This document shows positions 24,484 through 33,645 of a stretch of 64,000 nt of DNA, in pieces. The notes under the pieces are model-generated. The model was not told where the DNA came from. It searched no databases and worked only from the letters and a program-made list of their open reading frames with translations. The stretch comes from Gammaproteobacteria bacterium (lineage in GTDB: Bacteria; Pseudomonadota; Gammaproteobacteria; Pseudomonadales; Cellvibrionaceae): NCBI GenBank assembly GCA_021151835.1, contig JAGKWO010000030.1:3345-67344 (forward strand), read 5' to 3'. Made by a program: the position numbers and the translations under genes. Each line of letters opens with the position of its first letter. Position 1 is the stretch's first letter.

Positions 24484-25746
24484 CTATTTTTGCCAAACGA
24501 AAATTAACGGGTCTTCCAGGGTACCGGCGTGGGCCGATGCTGCCGCTGAAACGGGGGCTTGCGGATTCACACCACTTTCACTCGCTAATGCCTGATCCAA
24601 TTCAGCCATCGCTTCTGCATCGATATCGGAAGTTTGCGCCGATGAGCCATTTACCGGCACTACAGTTGCCGCCTCAGGGACCAGGCGACGCCCCAATGCG
24701 AGGGTGCTCATCAATAACCTGGTATCACCTTCCACATTCAAGCGCACCAGCAAACCTTCCGGAGTGACTGTTACCACTTCCATACGCCGAACCATTGCCA
24801 GCCCATCCAGGTAGCGCTGCACTTCTTTGAATGCGCCAAAACTGGCGATATTGCGCACGCGCAAAACAATGCTTTGCGGCCCCTGGCTGGTCGGTGTAAT
24901 TGCATATTGGTTGGCAAAATAATCGGCGGCACGATCAATTGCCGAGGCAAATAAACCGCTGGTTTCCGGGGTTTCATCGCTGAATGACTGGATGCTGCCG
25001 GCATGCAGCAACTGCCAATCGCCGACCCAGGGACCCAATCCATTGAGCGGGGTATTGGCAGTATCGAGTGGTTCCCCGGAAACCGGCGATGACGGCGCGG
25101 GAATTGCTCCAATGCTGGATGGTGTATAGCGCCCTACCAGAATTGCATCCGCTTTGTAAGCTAATGACACTGCTTTGATTTTTTCTATATTGACGGACCA
25201 GAGATCATTGGCGGGCAGTGGCGAGCCCTCCTGCGGAAACACAAGTGGCAAACCTCGATAGCTCGCTTGCGCTTGCATGGCCTGTATATCTGAAGGTTGC
25301 GGCACAACACGCAAACCGGCCGGTCCTTTGGCTACGAGCCATACCAGTACATTGGGCCGGGTGGCAGGCCACAGTGGCAATTGCGCATCGCGCAATAATT
25401 TTTCAATCGCACGCGGCTCAAAATTCAACTGCAAACCGGTTGCAGACAGGCTTTTACCTTCCTCGGTAATTTTGTCAGTGGCGGATTTGTAAGTGAAACC
25501 GAACAGGTAATTTTGTGCATTGGGCAAGGCTTGCTGGATCGCCGGATGGCTAAGCGCCGCGCGTTGGCCGGAGACCCGCACGATCAACTCGCCAAAACTG
25601 GCGCGCGCGGCGGCGTTGCGCTCTGCTTCTGACTGGTTTTTTACCAGCACCTCAGCTTTATAAATATCGACTGTTTGACCGGCATTAACTCCACCGGCAA
25701 ATGGCAACATAACTAACAGCAGCAGACGTAACGACAATAAACGCAC
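24484..25746 (-). CDS. DUF2066 exported protein
   Basis: The protein is about 420 residues, has a signal peptide ending near 'GVNA', and matches the DUF2066 pattern ('IYKAEVLVKNQSEAERNAA...F.ELIVRVSGQ'). Its function is unknown. The start is ambiguous: AGAGG at 25756-25760 lies directly before a TTG at 25755, 6 bases before another TTG, and 9 bases before GTG 25746, which I prefer. Genes of this family sit between purM and hda in many Pseudomonas relatives, as here. Confidence 0.85.
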   Translation of the reverse strand: MRLLSLRLLLLVMLPFAGGVNAGQTVDIYKAEVLVKNQSEAERNAAARASFGELIVRVSGQRAALSHPAIQQALPNAQNYLFGFTYKSATDKITEEGKSLSATGLQLNFEPRAIEKLLRDAQLPLWPATRPNVLVWLVAKGPAGLRVVPQPSDIQAMQAQASYRGLPLVFPQEGSPLPANDLWSVNIEKIKAVSLAYKADAILVGRYTPSSIGAIPAPSSPVSGEPLDTANTPLNGLGPWVGDWQLLHAGSIQSFSDETPETSGLFASAIDRAADYFANQYAITPTSQGPQSIVLRVRNIASFGAFKEVQRYLDGLAMVRRMEVVTVTPEGLLVRLNVEGDTRLLMSTLALGRRLVPEAATVVPVNGSSAQTSDIDAEAMAELDQALASESGVNPQAPVSAAASAHAGTLEDPLIFVWQK

Positions 25747-26008
25747 CAAAGCCAACCTCTAAAGGTGATCATTTAATAAGCCAGACAAGTGTCGAATGGC
25801 CATTAGGGAACACGGGAAGGCCGGCATTGTAACAGGCTTATTCCAACTGGCGGCAGAGTCAATCGGGGCGATCATCACAATTTCCCGGTAAACCGCAGGG
25901 ACAATTTTTGGCAATTTCCCCCAAGTTTCCCCATGGGCAATCATTAACTGCTAGAATGGCGGCCTTTTTTTAAACCACTCCAACTGTCAGAGCTGTGAGC
26001 CCCTTCTT

Positions 26009-27064
26009 ATGAGCCAAAACCAAACCTCTACTCCATCCTTAAGTTACAAAGATGCAGGCGTTGATATCGACGCGGGCGATGCATTGGTAGAACGCATCAA
26101 AAGCGTTGCCAAACGCACCCGTCGCCCCGAGGTAATGGCCGGTTTGGGTGGCTTTGCTGCGCTGTGTGAAATTCCCGAGGGTTATCGCCAGCCGGTGCTG
26201 GTATCCGGAACTGATGGCGTGGGCACCAAATTGCGCCTGGCGATGAACCTGCAAAAGCATGACACTATCGGTATCGACCTGGTGGCCATGTGCGTAAATG
26301 ATCTGGTGGTAACCGGCGCAGAACCTTTGTTCTTCCTCGATTACTACGCCACGGGCAAACTCAACGTTGATGTTGCTGCGGCCGTAGTAGCCGGTATTGG
26401 CGATGGCTGCGAACTGTCCGGCTGCTCGCTGGTAGGCGGTGAAACCGCTGAAATGCCCGGCATGTATGAAGGTGAAGATTACGACCTGGCCGGCTTCTGT
26501 GTGGGTGTGGTCGAAAAATCCGAAATCATCGACGGCAGCAAAGTAAAGGAAGGCGACACCCTGCTCGCCCTCACATCCAGCGGCCCTCACTCCAATGGTT
26601 ACTCCCTGATCCGCAAGATTATTGACGTTACCAATGCCGATTTGACCCAGGATTGCGGTGGCAAGCCCCTGGCAAATGCGTTGATGGAGCCAACCCGCAT
26701 TTATGTGAAATCCGTGTTGAAGCTGATTAAGGAATCCAACGTTAATGCACTGGCGCACATCACCGGTGGCGGCCTGACCGAAAATATTCCTCGGGTATTA
26801 CCGGAAGGCTGTAAAGCGGTTATCGATACCAAAAGCTGGGCGTTCCCGCCGGTATTCCAATGGTTGCAGAAGGGCGGCAACGTGGACATCCGCGAAATGT
26901 ACCGCACCTTTAACTGTGGCGTAGGCATGGTTATCGCCGTTCCTGCCGGTGAAAAAGACAATGCACTGGGCATCCTGCGCGCGGCTGGCGAAAATGCGTT
27001 TGTTATTGGCCATATCGCCAAAGCGGTTGGCGACGAACACCGCGTTGAATTGCAAGGCCTTTAA
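26009..27064 (+). CDS. purM: Phosphoribosylformylglycinamidine cyclo-ligase
   Basis: The product has 351 residues and carries out the fifth step of purine synthesis (FGAM to AIR, ATP-dependent). The N-terminal 'LSYKDAGVDIDAGDALV', 'SGTDGVGTKL' and 'GGETAEMPGMY' motifs are diagnostic. It is divergent from the DUF2066 gene across 260 bases and is followed 3 bases later by purN. Confidence 0.97.
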   Translation: MSQNQTSTPSLSYKDAGVDIDAGDALVERIKSVAKRTRRPEVMAGLGGFAALCEIPEGYRQPVLVSGTDGVGTKLRLAMNLQKHDTIGIDLVAMCVNDLVVTGAEPLFFLDYYATGKLNVDVAAAVVAGIGDGCELSGCSLVGGETAEMPGMYEGEDYDLAGFCVGVVEKSEIIDGSKVKEGDTLLALTSSGPHSNGYSLIRKIIDVTNADLTQDCGGKPLANALMEPTRIYVKSVLKLIKESNVNALAHITGGGLTENIPRVLPEGCKAVIDTKSWAFPPVFQWLQKGGNVDIREMYRTFNCGVGMVIAVPAGEKDNALGILRAAGENAFVIGHIAKAVGDEHRVELQGL

Positions 27065-27067
27065 TCG

Positions 27068-27745
27068 ATGTCGCAAGCTGCCTCCCCCGCGCTAAAGTTG
27101 CGTGTTGTTGTCCTGATTTCCGGTAGCGGTAGCAACCTCCAGGCATTGATTGATGGAGTCAACAGTGGCGATTTACCGATTGAAATCGCCGCTGTGATTA
27201 GCAATCGCCCCGAGGTAATGGGTTTGGTCCGCGCCAGCAAAGCGGGAATCCCGACACTGGTCCTGGACCACAAGAACTACGCTACCCGCGAAGCGTTTGA
27301 TGTGGAGCTGATGCGCACCATTGATGCCTATACTCCGGGCCTCGTCGTATTGGCGGGCTTCATGCGCATTTTGACTCCGGCGTTTACCGAGCACTACCTG
27401 GGCCGCATGCTTAACATCCATCCTTCGTTGCTACCCAAATTCCAGGGCCTGCATACGCACCAGCGCGCGATTGATGCAGGCGAAAGCCACCATGGGGTCA
27501 GCGTGCATTTTGTTACTGCCGAACTGGATGGCGGCCCGGTCGTCATCCAGGCGCGGGTTCCTGTGTTGGCAAGCGATGATGCAGGCCTGCTGGCCAAGCG
27601 TGTGCAACGCCAGGAACATGTGATTTACCCGCTGGCGGTCAAGTGGTTCGCGGAGGGGAAATTACGGATGGCAAATGGCAAAGCCGAACTGGATGGTGAA
27701 CTTTTAGCGGAAAGCGGTTATCAAATTGAGGCCAACGATATTTAA
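27068..27745 (+). CDS. purN: Phosphoribosylglycinamide formyltransferase
   Basis: The product has 225 residues and uses 10-formyltetrahydrofolate to formylate GAR. Visible motifs are 'LISGSGSNLQALID', catalytic 'NIHPSLLPKFQGLHTH' (Asn and His), and 'GVSVHFVTAELDGGPVV' with the catalytic Asp. It is translationally close to purM and 11 bases upstream of the DUF3108 gene. Confidence 0.97.
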   Translation: MSQAASPALKLRVVVLISGSGSNLQALIDGVNSGDLPIEIAAVISNRPEVMGLVRASKAGIPTLVLDHKNYATREAFDVELMRTIDAYTPGLVVLAGFMRILTPAFTEHYLGRMLNIHPSLLPKFQGLHTHQRAIDAGESHHGVSVHFVTAELDGGPVVIQARVPVLASDDAGLLAKRVQRQEHVIYPLAVKWFAEGKLRMANGKAELDGELLAESGYQIEANDI

Positions 27746-27756
27746 CGGAAGATACT

Positions 27757-28482
27757 ATGCTCAACTTTCGGTTTAGCTTTCACCACCTTATCGCCACCGG
27801 CCTCCTGTTTGTTTCAGCGCTGGCTACAGCCGTCGAAGCCCCAAAGGTTTTCGACAATCAATATAAAGCCAGGCTCTATGGCTTCAATATCACCGTCACT
27901 AACCGGCTCACCCAAAGCGCAGACAACCAATATGACCTGCTCTTCAAGTTTGATTCGATGATTGGCACTATTACCGAGACCAGCCAAATGCAATGGGACC
28001 CGGTAAAACAAACGATCAAACCACTGCATTATTTATACAAACGACGCGGACTGGGCAAGGATCGCGATGCTGACCTGAGTTTTGACTGGGATAAAAAAAC
28101 CGTTATCAACAAAGTACAACAAACCAACTGGCAAATGGATATCACCCAGCGAGTGCAAGACAAACTCAGCTACCAGATCCAGTTGCAACAGGACCTGCTT
28201 AACGGCCAGAAAAATTTCAGCTACCAGATCGCCGATGGTGGTCACCTGAAGGAATACAAATTTGTCACCTTGGGCGAGGAAGTTCTTGATACACCGCTCG
28301 GCAAAGTAAATACCGTAAAAGTGAAACGCAGTCGCGACAATGACAAGCGTGTCACCTACGCATGGTTAGCCAAAGATTGGAATTATTTACTGGTGCGCTT
28401 GCAACAAGAAGAAAAAGGCAGCACTTACACTATTTATATCCACAAGGCATCCATAGATGGCAAAGCCATTGAAAAATTTTAA
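27757..28482 (+). CDS. DUF3108 exported protein
   Basis: This 241-residue protein has a signal peptide ending near 'ALATAVEA' and the DUF3108 beta-rich fold ('Y.A...GF.ITVTNRLT...YDLLFKFDSMIGTITETS'). Members are found beside purN in Pseudomonas relatives. No activity is known. It has GGAAGA upstream and is probably the last gene of the purMN operon. Confidence 0.82.
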   Translation: MLNFRFSFHHLIATGLLFVSALATAVEAPKVFDNQYKARLYGFNITVTNRLTQSADNQYDLLFKFDSMIGTITETSQMQWDPVKQTIKPLHYLYKRRGLGKDRDADLSFDWDKKTVINKVQQTNWQMDITQRVQDKLSYQIQLQQDLLNGQKNFSYQIADGGHLKEYKFVTLGEEVLDTPLGKVNTVKVKRSRDNDKRVTYAWLAKDWNYLLVRLQQEEKGSTYTIYIHKASIDGKAIEKF

Positions 28483-28564
28483 TGTGCTAACGTTTTAACA
28501 CTTGTTTCAATATTGATTTTCAACGTAAAAATTTTTATTAATTTATCTTATCAGAAGGCTTTTT

Positions 28565-29050
28565 ATGAAAATTGCAGAAAACAGCGTTGCCAGCTTCCAC
28601 TACACATTGACTGATGGCACTGGCAAAGTGCTTGATTCTTCCGAAGGTCAAGACCCGCTGTCTTACTTGCACGGCGCTGGCAACATCATTCCAGGCCTTG
28701 AGCAAGCGCTCGAGGGCAAAGCGGTTGGCGATAAACTGAATGTGGCCGTTAAAGCAGCGCAAGCTTATGGCTTGCGCGATGACAGCCTGGTGCAGGAATT
28801 ACCTGCTACCATGTTTTCCGGCATCGACCAAATCGAAGTGGGGATGGAATTCCATGCAGAAACCGAACACGGCCTGCAAGTAGTTACCGTTACCCATGTT
28901 GAAGGCGACCAGGTCACTATCGATGGCAACCACCCACTCGCCGGTGTTGACCTGAATTTTGATGTGGAAATTACTGAAGTGCGCGATGCGACCGAAGAAG
29001 AATTGAACCACGGCCACGCTCACGGCGCGGGTGGTCATCACCATCATTAA
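28565..29050 (+). CDS. slyD: FKBP-type peptidyl-prolyl isomerase SlyD
   Basis: This 161-residue protein has an FKBP domain with 'FHYTLTDGTGKVLDSS' and 'DPLSYLHGAGNIIPGLEQAL', an inserted IF chaperone flap (about 70-130), and a His-rich tail ('HGHAHGAGGHHHH') that binds Ni or Zn. It catalyses proline isomerisation and chaperones folding; in some bacteria it supplies nickel to hydrogenase. AGAAGG precedes the start, and a bidirectional terminator follows. Confidence 0.93.
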   Translation: MKIAENSVASFHYTLTDGTGKVLDSSEGQDPLSYLHGAGNIIPGLEQALEGKAVGDKLNVAVKAAQAYGLRDDSLVQELPATMFSGIDQIEVGMEFHAETEHGLQVVTVTHVEGDQVTIDGNHPLAGVDLNFDVEITEVRDATEEELNHGHAHGAGGHHHH

Positions 29051-29071
29051 TGGTGACCAGGCATATGCAAT

Positions 29072-29099
29072 AAAAAAGGCTCCATTCGGAGCCTTTTTT
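29072..29099. terminator. Bidirectional terminator between slyD and the small zinc-ribbon gene
   Basis: A perfect 12-bp inverted repeat (AAAAAAGGCTCC/GGAGCCTTTTTT) with a 4-base loop lies between the convergent genes. Confidence 0.93.
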
Positions 29100-29125
29100 A
29101 TTTTTCATGCTATTTGTTTTTTACG

Positions 29126-29311
29126 CTACTTCAATTCTACTTTTTGCTCGCCGCAACGACTGCATTTATAAATCGTCACCAACTTACCCTGCTTTACATC
29201 GAATTGTTTTTCCTTCACGACTTCCCATTTATGAAAACCGCTACGGCATAAACTTTTGCCTTTATGTTTTTCAAAAGGGCTCGGCTTTTTAAACGGGATT
29301 ACATCACCCAT
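29126..29311 (-). CDS. Small zinc-ribbon-like protein
   Basis: This 61-residue protein begins 'MGDVIPFKKPSPFEKHKGKS' and has Cys/His pairs 'LCRSGFH' and 'YKCSRCG' that could hold one zinc. It starts one base after dcd, so the pair is probably co-transcribed. Similar short proteins are widespread in gammaproteobacteria without a known role. Confidence 0.72.
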   Translation of the reverse strand: MGDVIPFKKPSPFEKHKGKSLCRSGFHKWEVVKEKQFDVKQGKLVTIYKCSRCGEQKVELK

Positions 29312-29312
29312 A

Positions 29313-29882
29313 TCAAGTGCGCGGTAAGGTTACACCGCGCTGGCCCTGGTATTTGCCACCGCGATCCCGGTAAGACGTTTCGCAAATTTCATCGGATTCA
29401 AAAAACAGCATTTGCGCCACACCTTCATTCGCATAAATTTTTGCTGGCAATGGCGTGGTATTGGAAAACTCCAGGGTTACGTGCCCTTCCCACTCAGGCT
29501 CAAGTGGAGTCACATTCACAATAATCCCGCAACGCGCGTAGGTGGATTTGCCCAGGCACACCGTTAAAATGTTGCGCGGGATGCGAAAATATTCAACAGT
29601 GCGGGCCAATGCAAAAGAATTGGGAGGGATGATGCACACATCGCTTTTGATATCAACAAAACTTTTTTCGTCAAAGTTTTTTGGGTCTACTACGGTGGAG
29701 TGCACATTGGTGAAAATCTTAAACTCGTCAGCACAACGAACATCGTACCCATAACTGGAAGTTCCGTAAGAAACTATGCGCTGGCCCGCGGCATCGTAAC
29801 GAATCTGGCCCGGCTCAAATGGCTCGATCATACCGTGCTCTTCAGCCATGCGGCGCATCCACTTATCAGATTTGATGCTCAT
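29313..29882 (-). CDS. dcd: dCTP deaminase
   Basis: This 189-residue protein, the normal family length, converts dCTP to dUTP. ATG 29882 is used because GGGAGA lies just upstream; the frame extends to 29945 without support. Motifs: 'SSYGYDVRCADEF', the nucleotide loop 'GKSTYARCGIIVNVTPLEPEWEGHVTLEFSNTTPLP' region with catalytic Glu, and 'RGGKYQGQRGVTLPR' at the C terminus. Confidence 0.96.
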   Translation of the reverse strand: MSIKSDKWMRRMAEEHGMIEPFEPGQIRYDAAGQRIVSYGTSSYGYDVRCADEFKIFTNVHSTVVDPKNFDEKSFVDIKSDVCIIPPNSFALARTVEYFRIPRNILTVCLGKSTYARCGIIVNVTPLEPEWEGHVTLEFSNTTPLPAKIYANEGVAQMLFFESDEICETSYRDRGGKYQGQRGVTLPRT

Positions 29883-29948
29883 AGAATCTCCCAAACAAAT
29901 TACAAAACGGCGCGCATCATAGCCTTTTTCCGCCTGGAAAAACACCGG

Positions 29949-30386
29949 TTACCGGGGAGTATCTGACTCGCCTATCAGGGTAAACGCCATACCGGTAAAT
30001 TTGCCGGTGTTCGTATCCTGAATTCGCTCCGGGCCATTTCCGCCAGCACTGCATTCATTCGCCACACCCAATAATGTTTCCCGCAAGGCTGACAATGAAG
30101 ACAGTTGCTGGTCAAGCAAGGCAATTTTTTCTGCGACCAAGGCCTTGACCCGGGCACAACGGCGTTCGGGATCAGCATAAATGGCAAGCAGCTCCCTGCA
30201 TTGATCCAGGCCAAGCCCTAGCGATCGCACCCTGTGCAGAAATTGCAGGCGCTCAACGTCCCGGCTGGAATAGACACGGTAATCATTATTGCTGTCCCGC
30301 TCCGGTACAACCAGCCCAAGGTCCTCGTAATAACGTATTGCTTTAGTAGATAGCCCGGACGCCTGCGCAGCCTGACCGATATTCAT
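29949..30386 (-). CDS. MerR-family metal-type regulator, CueR-like but with changed ligands
   Basis: This 145-residue protein has a MerR winged-helix N terminus ('MNIGQAAQASGLSTKAIRYYEDLGL', then 'NDYRVYSSRDV') and a dimerisation helix. Compared with Escherichia coli CueR, C112 is kept in 'ANECSAGG', but position 120, the second Cu(I) ligand, is Glu, and Ser77 is replaced by C77 ('ERRCARV'). The Cys pair that defines Cu(I) sensing is therefore missing, and metal specificity cannot be assigned. No copper ATPase is adjacent. It lies 66 bases upstream of dcd on the same strand. A CueR-like operator is visible just upstream of its start. Confidence 0.85.
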   Translation of the reverse strand: MNIGQAAQASGLSTKAIRYYEDLGLVVPERDSNNDYRVYSSRDVERLQFLHRVRSLGLGLDQCRELLAIYADPERRCARVKALVAEKIALLDQQLSSLSALRETLLGVANECSAGGNGPERIQDTNTGKFTGMAFTLIGESDTPR

Positions 30387-30690
30387 AGCAACCTCCCGGT
30401 TATGTTTTGCACAGTCACAAACCTTACCCTAACCGAAAGGATGGCACAAATTTCAGTCTTTCCTACATAACCCTAAGTAACAACTTTTTGGATGCTTGCT
30501 ACCCAATGACACAAAAATACAAATTTAAGCGACACTTTAACAGTGAACTTCTTTATAATGGGTGATGAAAAGCACGAATTTATTATTTATTTTCCTTTTT
30601 AAATCATTGCTTTATTAACAACTCTTGACAAAGCAACTTAACAATCCACAATGAATGCATATTTATTACCCGATGTGCAAAGGATAAACC
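30387..30690. other. Intergenic region between the MerR gene and a small orphan gene
   Basis: Apart from the candidate operator at 30421-30442, these 304 AT-rich bases show only promoter-like AT stretches and the AAAGGA ribosome site before 30691. No further gene is seen. Confidence 0.5.
30421..30442. promoter_or_regulatory. Candidate MerR/CueR-type operator
   Basis: ACCTTACCCTAACCGAAAGG keeps the CCTT...AAGG dyad with the 19-base outer span used by CueR-type regulators. It lies 35 bases upstream of the MerR gene start. I could not fit a clear -35/-10 pair around it, so autoregulation is only suggested. Confidence 0.35.
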
Positions 30691-30918
30691 ATGCAATATC
30701 TCGACATTAATCACCCTGAATGGCAAAAAATGTGGGATGAACTTGCCAGTTATTCGCTAAATGACGGCGATCCCTTGTGTGTGCACGAAGGTTATTGCTG
30801 GGAATACATGGGATCGACTGCCGATCATCATCACTTGCGCCATGCCTGCCATCCACTGACCAACAAGCCTGAATATATGTATATCGAACGCTCGGGTGCA
30901 GCACTGCGCTGGGCCTGA
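30691..30918 (+). CDS. Small orphan protein of unknown function
   Basis: This 75-residue protein is preceded by AAAGGATAAACC, a good ribosome site. It is rich in His, Trp, Tyr and Cys, with 'CVHEGYCWEY', 'DHHHLRHACHP' and a C-terminal 'MYIERSGAALRWA'. The clustered His/Cys residues suggest a metal site, but I recognise no family. It stands alone between the MerR gene and the glycan cassette. Confidence 0.6.
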   Translation: MQYLDINHPEWQKMWDELASYSLNDGDPLCVHEGYCWEYMGSTADHHHLRHACHPLTNKPEYMYIERSGAALRWA

Positions 30919-31076
30919 TAATTAACGGCTTACTGCCCATTGAGCAATTCTGCTATCCCTTTCCCAAGTTCATACATCCGCAAGTAAATACCCTACACAG
31001 TCAACCAAAATGTGGTAATGTGCAGCGGTTTTTTAAAAACAGACCTCTGTTAAAAGCCAAATAAAATAACAATGAA

Positions 31077-31472
31077 ATGAAACGTTTCGCCCTTTTTTTA
31101 GGTATTGGTGGGCTTTCCACACTGATTCAGTTTTTACTGCTGATCCTGTTTGTTGAAAGTCGTTGGTTACCTGAGGTCGCTGCCTCAGTAGCGGGTTATG
31201 TACTTTCATCAATCTTTAATTACTGGGCGAATTACCGCTACACATTCAATAGCCGTAGTAACCACAAAGAGACAATCCCTAAATATCTCATCGCGGTCGC
31301 TATTGGTTTATCAACCAATACTGTGCTGTTTGCAGCCTTTTTATTTGTATTTGACCATTATCTGCCCTTGCCCTGGGTGGAACATTATCTGGTGGCCCAA
31401 TTTCTGGCGACCGGAATAACTGTTGTACTGAACTTTTGTGTTCACAAATTCTGGATCTACAGGAACCATTAA
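31077..31472 (+). CDS. GtrA-like polyprenyl-phosphate sugar flippase
   Basis: This 131-residue protein has four membrane helices and the GtrA signature ('FLGIGGLSTLIQFLLL...Y...SIFNYWANYRYTFNS...HKFWIYR'). GtrA proteins are thought to flip undecaprenyl-phosphate-linked sugars across the inner membrane for glycan decoration. Two bases separate its stop from the GT2 gene, forming the classic GtrA-GtrB pair. It opens the 31.1-35.6 kb cassette. Confidence 0.87.
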   Translation: MKRFALFLGIGGLSTLIQFLLLILFVESRWLPEVAASVAGYVLSSIFNYWANYRYTFNSRSNHKETIPKYLIAVAIGLSTNTVLFAAFLFVFDHYLPLPWVEHYLVAQFLATGITVVLNFCVHKFWIYRNH

Positions 31473-31474
31473 CC

Positions 31475-32437
31475 ATGAACGCCTCAACGCCTTCACTCGC
31501 TGTTGTTATTCCCTGTTACAACGAAGAGGAAATGCTACCCAAAACATTAGCAACATTGCTGGCATTGCGTGACTCGATGATTGCGAAAGGAAAAATCAAC
31601 CATGATTCACGAATTTACCTGGTTGATGATGGCAGTAAAGACAAAACATGGAAAATCCTGAGCGAAGAAGCAGCAAACACCCCCGGGCTGGTTGCGATAA
31701 AACTATCGCGCAACAGAGGCCACCAGAATGCGCTGTATGCAGGTTTGTGCACAACGACAGAAGACATTACCGTCAGTATTGATGCCGATTTACAAGATGA
31801 TCCGCAAAACATTGAAGCAATGGTGGATGAATACCTGAAAGGTAATGACGTGGTTTATGGTGTTCGTTCCGCGCGCCACACAGATACTTTTTTTAAACGT
31901 TTTACTGCTGAAGGCTATTATCACCTGATGAAAAAAATGGGGGTAGACCTCATTTTTAATCACGCAGATTTCCGTCTATTATCGCGGCGTGCACTGGAAT
32001 CCCTTAAGGAGTATGGGGAATCGAATTTATTTTTGCGCGGAATTGTGCGCGAGGTAGGCTATCCATCCTCAATAGTGGAGTACGAGCGCCAGGCTCGTGA
32101 AGCGGGCGAAAGTAAATACCCGTTAAAGAAAATGCTGTCCTTCGCCTGGAAAGGAATTACCGCATTTTCTACCGCCCCATTGCGTATGATTACGGTACTC
32201 GGCCTGCTTTCGGGTTTCGCCTCATTCTCATTAATTGCCTGGGTATTGGCCGTGCGCCTGTTTACCGATGATGCCGCACCCGGTTGGGCATCGGTATTGC
32301 TGCCGTTACTTTTTATTGGCAGCGTCCAGCTGATTTGCCTGGGAATTATCGGCGAATATTTATCAAAGATTTATGAAGAAGTAAAAAGACGGCCCAAATT
32401 CCATATTAGTGATATTGTTAAAAACTCCGATAAATAG
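31475..32437 (+). CDS. GtrB-like GT2 bactoprenol-phosphate glycosyltransferase
   Basis: This 320-residue protein has an N-terminal GT2 domain ('VVIPCYNEEEMLPKTL', 'LVDDGSKDKT', 'SIDADLQDDP') and two C-terminal membrane helices, the GtrB/DPM-like build that loads a sugar onto undecaprenyl phosphate. ATG 31475 is used; the frame upstream overlaps gtrA. It is coupled with the flippase directly upstream. Confidence 0.9.
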   Translation: MNASTPSLAVVIPCYNEEEMLPKTLATLLALRDSMIAKGKINHDSRIYLVDDGSKDKTWKILSEEAANTPGLVAIKLSRNRGHQNALYAGLCTTTEDITVSIDADLQDDPQNIEAMVDEYLKGNDVVYGVRSARHTDTFFKRFTAEGYYHLMKKMGVDLIFNHADFRLLSRRALESLKEYGESNLFLRGIVREVGYPSSIVEYERQAREAGESKYPLKKMLSFAWKGITAFSTAPLRMITVLGLLSGFASFSLIAWVLAVRLFTDDAAPGWASVLLPLLFIGSVQLICLGIIGEYLSKIYEEVKRRPKFHISDIVKNSDK

Positions 32438-32530
32438 CCCTCATTTGCGGGATATCAACCTAGAACAATCGGCATCCTGATTTGCTACTGACAACAGCAA
32501 TGTGCCACACAATAAAATGCAGGTGTTGGT

Positions 32531-33247
32531 ATGACAAAAGAAAAAATTCTGATCATTATTCCAGCCTATAACGAAGAGGCTAATATCAGGAATGTCATTC
32601 TGTCCTTAAAAAAACAGGATGCCGATTTTACTTGCCTGGTAGTTAATGACGGCTCTAAAGACAATACCCAGCAAGAAGCGGAAGCAACCGGCCTCGCCAC
32701 TGTTATCCAGTTGCCATCGAATCTGGGTATCGGCGGCGCGGTACAAACCGGTTTTAAATACGCGCTCTACCACAATTATGATTATGCAATCCAGTTTGAT
32801 GGTGATGGCCAACACCTGCCATCAGAAATACCTAAAATTCTGGAGCCACTTTATAAACAGGAATGCGATTCTTGTATTGGCTCACGATTTGTAGCTAAAA
32901 CGGATGGTTTTCAAAGCACCTTTATGCGTCGCATCGGTATTCGTTTTTTCGAATTCCTCAATAACCTATTGATAAAACAAAAAATCACCGATAGCACCTC
33001 CGGCTTCAGGGCGTACAACAAAAAGGCAATTGCTTTTCTCGCAGCCCACTACCCTACTGACTACCCCGAGCCGGAAACTATTATTCTTTTGGGGAAAAAC
33101 AATTTCACCATTAAAGAAGTTTCTGTCGAGATGCAAGAACGTCAAGGCGGGCACTCATCCATATCCGGACTCAAATCGGCTCACTATATGATTAAAGTCA
33201 GCCTTGCAATCTTAATGACGGCGCAAAGAGCGCAATTAAGAAGGTAA
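32531..33247 (+). CDS. GT2 glycosyltransferase, dolichol-phosphate-mannose-synthase-like
   Basis: This 238-residue protein is a GT2 domain without membrane helices: 'IIIPAYNEEANIRNV', 'VVNDGSKDNT', 'IQFDGDGQHLPSEIP' (the DxD-type metal site) and 'DSTSGFRAYNKKAI'. The soluble short form commonly precedes a DUF2304 gene, as here (5-base gap). It probably makes a polyprenyl-phosphate sugar used by the GT-C protein downstream. Confidence 0.9.
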   Translation: MTKEKILIIIPAYNEEANIRNVILSLKKQDADFTCLVVNDGSKDNTQQEAEATGLATVIQLPSNLGIGGAVQTGFKYALYHNYDYAIQFDGDGQHLPSEIPKILEPLYKQECDSCIGSRFVAKTDGFQSTFMRRIGIRFFEFLNNLLIKQKITDSTSGFRAYNKKAIAFLAAHYPTDYPEPETIILLGKNNFTIKEVSVEMQERQGGHSSISGLKSAHYMIKVSLAILMTAQRAQLRR

Positions 33248-33252
33248 AAATC

Positions 33253-33645
33253 ATGCAAGAATCACTGGATTTTTTGATTCAAAACCGCATTCAGGTTTTT
33301 TCGATTATAGGCAGCACATCGCTGATTATTTTTATTTTAAAACTCATTAAACGAAAAAAACTCAAAGAGGAATACTCTCTCCTCTGGCTGGGTTGTGCCA
33401 TCACTTTTTTCCTGGTTTCGTTGTTCAAACCCCTGCTGGAACTATTTGCACAAACACTGGGAATTATCTACGCACCGGCCGCATTATTATTGATGCTGAT
33501 TATCGGCGCCTTCTTCATCCTTATTCAATTTTCTGTGGTTATCTCAAAGCTCTCCGAGAGCAATAAAAACCTGACCCAGGAAATCGGCATACTTAAAGCA
33601 GAAATAAAAAATCTTGAGCAAAAATCCAAGGAACAGTCGCAATGA
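33253..33645 (+). CDS. DUF2304 membrane protein
   Basis: This 130-residue protein has three membrane helices followed by a coiled-coil-like tail ('ISKLSESNKNLTQEIGILKAEIKNLEQK'). DUF2304 proteins accompany soluble GT2 enzymes and may tether them to the membrane. It overlaps the next gene by 4 bases (ATGA), indicating translational coupling. Confidence 0.85.
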   Translation: MQESLDFLIQNRIQVFSIIGSTSLIIFILKLIKRKKLKEEYSLLWLGCAITFFLVSLFKPLLELFAQTLGIIYAPAALLLMLIIGAFFILIQFSVVISKLSESNKNLTQEIGILKAEIKNLEQKSKEQSQ

